64,000 nucleotides of DNA from Pleurocapsa minor HA4230-MV1 (GTDB lineage: Bacteria; Cyanobacteriota; Cyanobacteriia; Cyanobacteriales; Xenococcaceae), in NCBI GenBank assembly GCA_019359095.1, contig JAHHHZ010000011.1, positions 1 to 64,000 on the forward strand, written 5' to 3'. A model generated the notes under the pieces. It was given only the letters and a program-made list of their open reading frames with translations, did no database searches and was not told the origin of the DNA. This document shows positions 63,057 through 64,000 of this stretch, one piece after another (the stretch's first letter is position 1; every line of letters begins with the position of its first letter). Position numbers and translations under genes: made by a program.

Positions 63057-64000
63057 CAGTCAGTTACTCCTGATTAATTAGGTTTATTTTTGATAGATAG
63101 ATTTCAATCTTTTAAGCTCAATTATTTTCAGAAGGATAGATTTTTTACCTCGTTATCTATTCACTTATCTGAATTAATTAATTTATTCTTTTTAATTTGA
63201 AAAATGCTTTTTGCTTTCTTTCTTTATGTTTACGCGTAATTTACTATTTTGTAAAATATTTATTTTTTACAACATTGATTAGCTAAACTTATAAATTTAT
63301 CTTAAAGCCTTTACAGCTGTATAAATTGACAAAAACATAAGTAATTCATAGATCAACATCAATATTTAGAACTACAACAGTAAGCAATTCGCCAGATTAT
63401 TAGCTTGCATTATGGCTAAGAATCTGAAAAATAGTTTTATTCTTAGCTTAATTAAGCTGAATTAAGATTTTTTTTAAGTACAAATACTCAGTTAAATACT
63501 TGATTGAATATTTTGCTTTAGTTTTGAATACAAGTAAATTTTTTTTATCTATTCAAATATAGTTATATAGAACTTTTTCAATTAGCAAGATAGACATAAA
63601 ACAATGAGCAATGATTTTATTTATTGCTTACAGCGTTCGGTTGAGTAGAACATGCAGCTCACATTGCGCAAAAGCACGTTGTCTTTTGGAGCAAACGGTT
63701 TCCCATACACTTTCGGATATACCTTTGTCCTAAAAAATACATTTTTGGATATACCCCATCCTAAAGGATACATCTTTAGATATACGCCTGTGGTATACAC
63801 CTTCGGATATTCTGCTTGACAGGAAACTTTAAAAGTTAAGAACTAGCTAATCATAAGCGTAGTCTATCGAATTGAACCAGAGAAGCGATCGCGTTTCTAA
63901 GAGGCGTACAAGCCCAGCTGAACATGCCTTATCGAGTTGTTGAAGACTACTATAAATCTAATTAATAAGAAATTGTGGAGATTCTAATTATAAATTCTAA
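63057..64000. other. Non-coding upstream region of flv4
   Basis: About 940 bases with no convincing gene. The first 500 are strongly AT-rich. At 63,700-63,825 there are repeated TTCGGATATAC and CCTAAAGGATACATC pieces. In Synechocystis the flv4 upstream region is controlled by NdhR and an antisense RNA; I see no specific site here. Transcript starts cannot be placed. Confidence 0.5.

Overview
The window is from a cyanobacterium. Evidence: the GCGATCGC (HIP1) octamer is scattered throughout, and there are cyanobacterial marker genes: a CpcS/CpeS-type phycobiliprotein lyase, Thf1/Psb29, a CikA-like clock kinase, and the flv4 - small membrane protein - flv2 operon. The low GC, many heptanucleotide tandem repeats and a group II intron fit a large-genome unicellular or colonial lineage (Pleurocapsales/Chroococcidiopsis type). 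That placement is inference; there is no rRNA to settle it.

Layout. 1-11,190: a MocR remnant, clpB, a cluster of decayed gene pieces (DUF4440, AbrB antitoxin, VapC toxin, and a DUF6883-like tail in front of an intact DUF4926 gene), ruvB, a phycobiliprotein lyase, a methyltransferase, thf1 and a CikA-like hybrid kinase. 11,301-18,773: cobN (carrying in-frame repeat-derived insertions), a Uma2 nuclease, a Tat-type metallophosphatase, an LCMT-type methyltransferase and a DmeF-like Co/Ni exporter. 19,165-29,417: a co-directional trio (sulfotransferase-like, ketopantoate-reductase-like, DASS transporter), a membrane-anchored TPR/substrate-binding protein, MgtC, an ABC-2 exporter pair and an AllA-like ureidoglycolate lyase.

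29,629-45,286 is an exopolysaccharide locus of Wzx/Wzy type: PhyH-type dioxygenase, DegT sugar aminotransferase, Wzx flippase, three GT2 and three GT4 glycosyltransferases, a secreted protein of unknown function, an O-antigen-polymerase-like protein, a priming sugar transferase, and a Wzz-type co-polymerase fused at its N terminus to a complete NarL-type receiver domain. That receiver-Wzz fusion is the most striking protein in the window: it suggests that a phosphorelay acts directly on polysaccharide chain length or export, without transcription. No BY-kinase or Wza-like porin is present in the window.

45,512-48,195 is a group II intron with its reverse transcriptase, inserted antisense about 2 nt ahead of the start codon of a small membrane-protein gene. 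After it come a YbhN/UPF0104 protein, a Ser/Thr kinase with one active and one degenerate kinase domain plus TPRs, a 59-residue membrane protein, a second TPR/substrate-binding protein paralogous to the first, hemW, tRNA-Asn(GUU), a glutathione S-transferase, a membrane protein, and the flv2/sll0218-like/flv4 photoprotection operon on the minus strand. The last 0.9 kb is non-coding and repeat-rich.

Repeats are a theme: heptamer tandem arrays, a MITE-like element present as two inverted copies, and a GTAGGGGCGA palindrome family that has entered the cobN reading frame at least twice.
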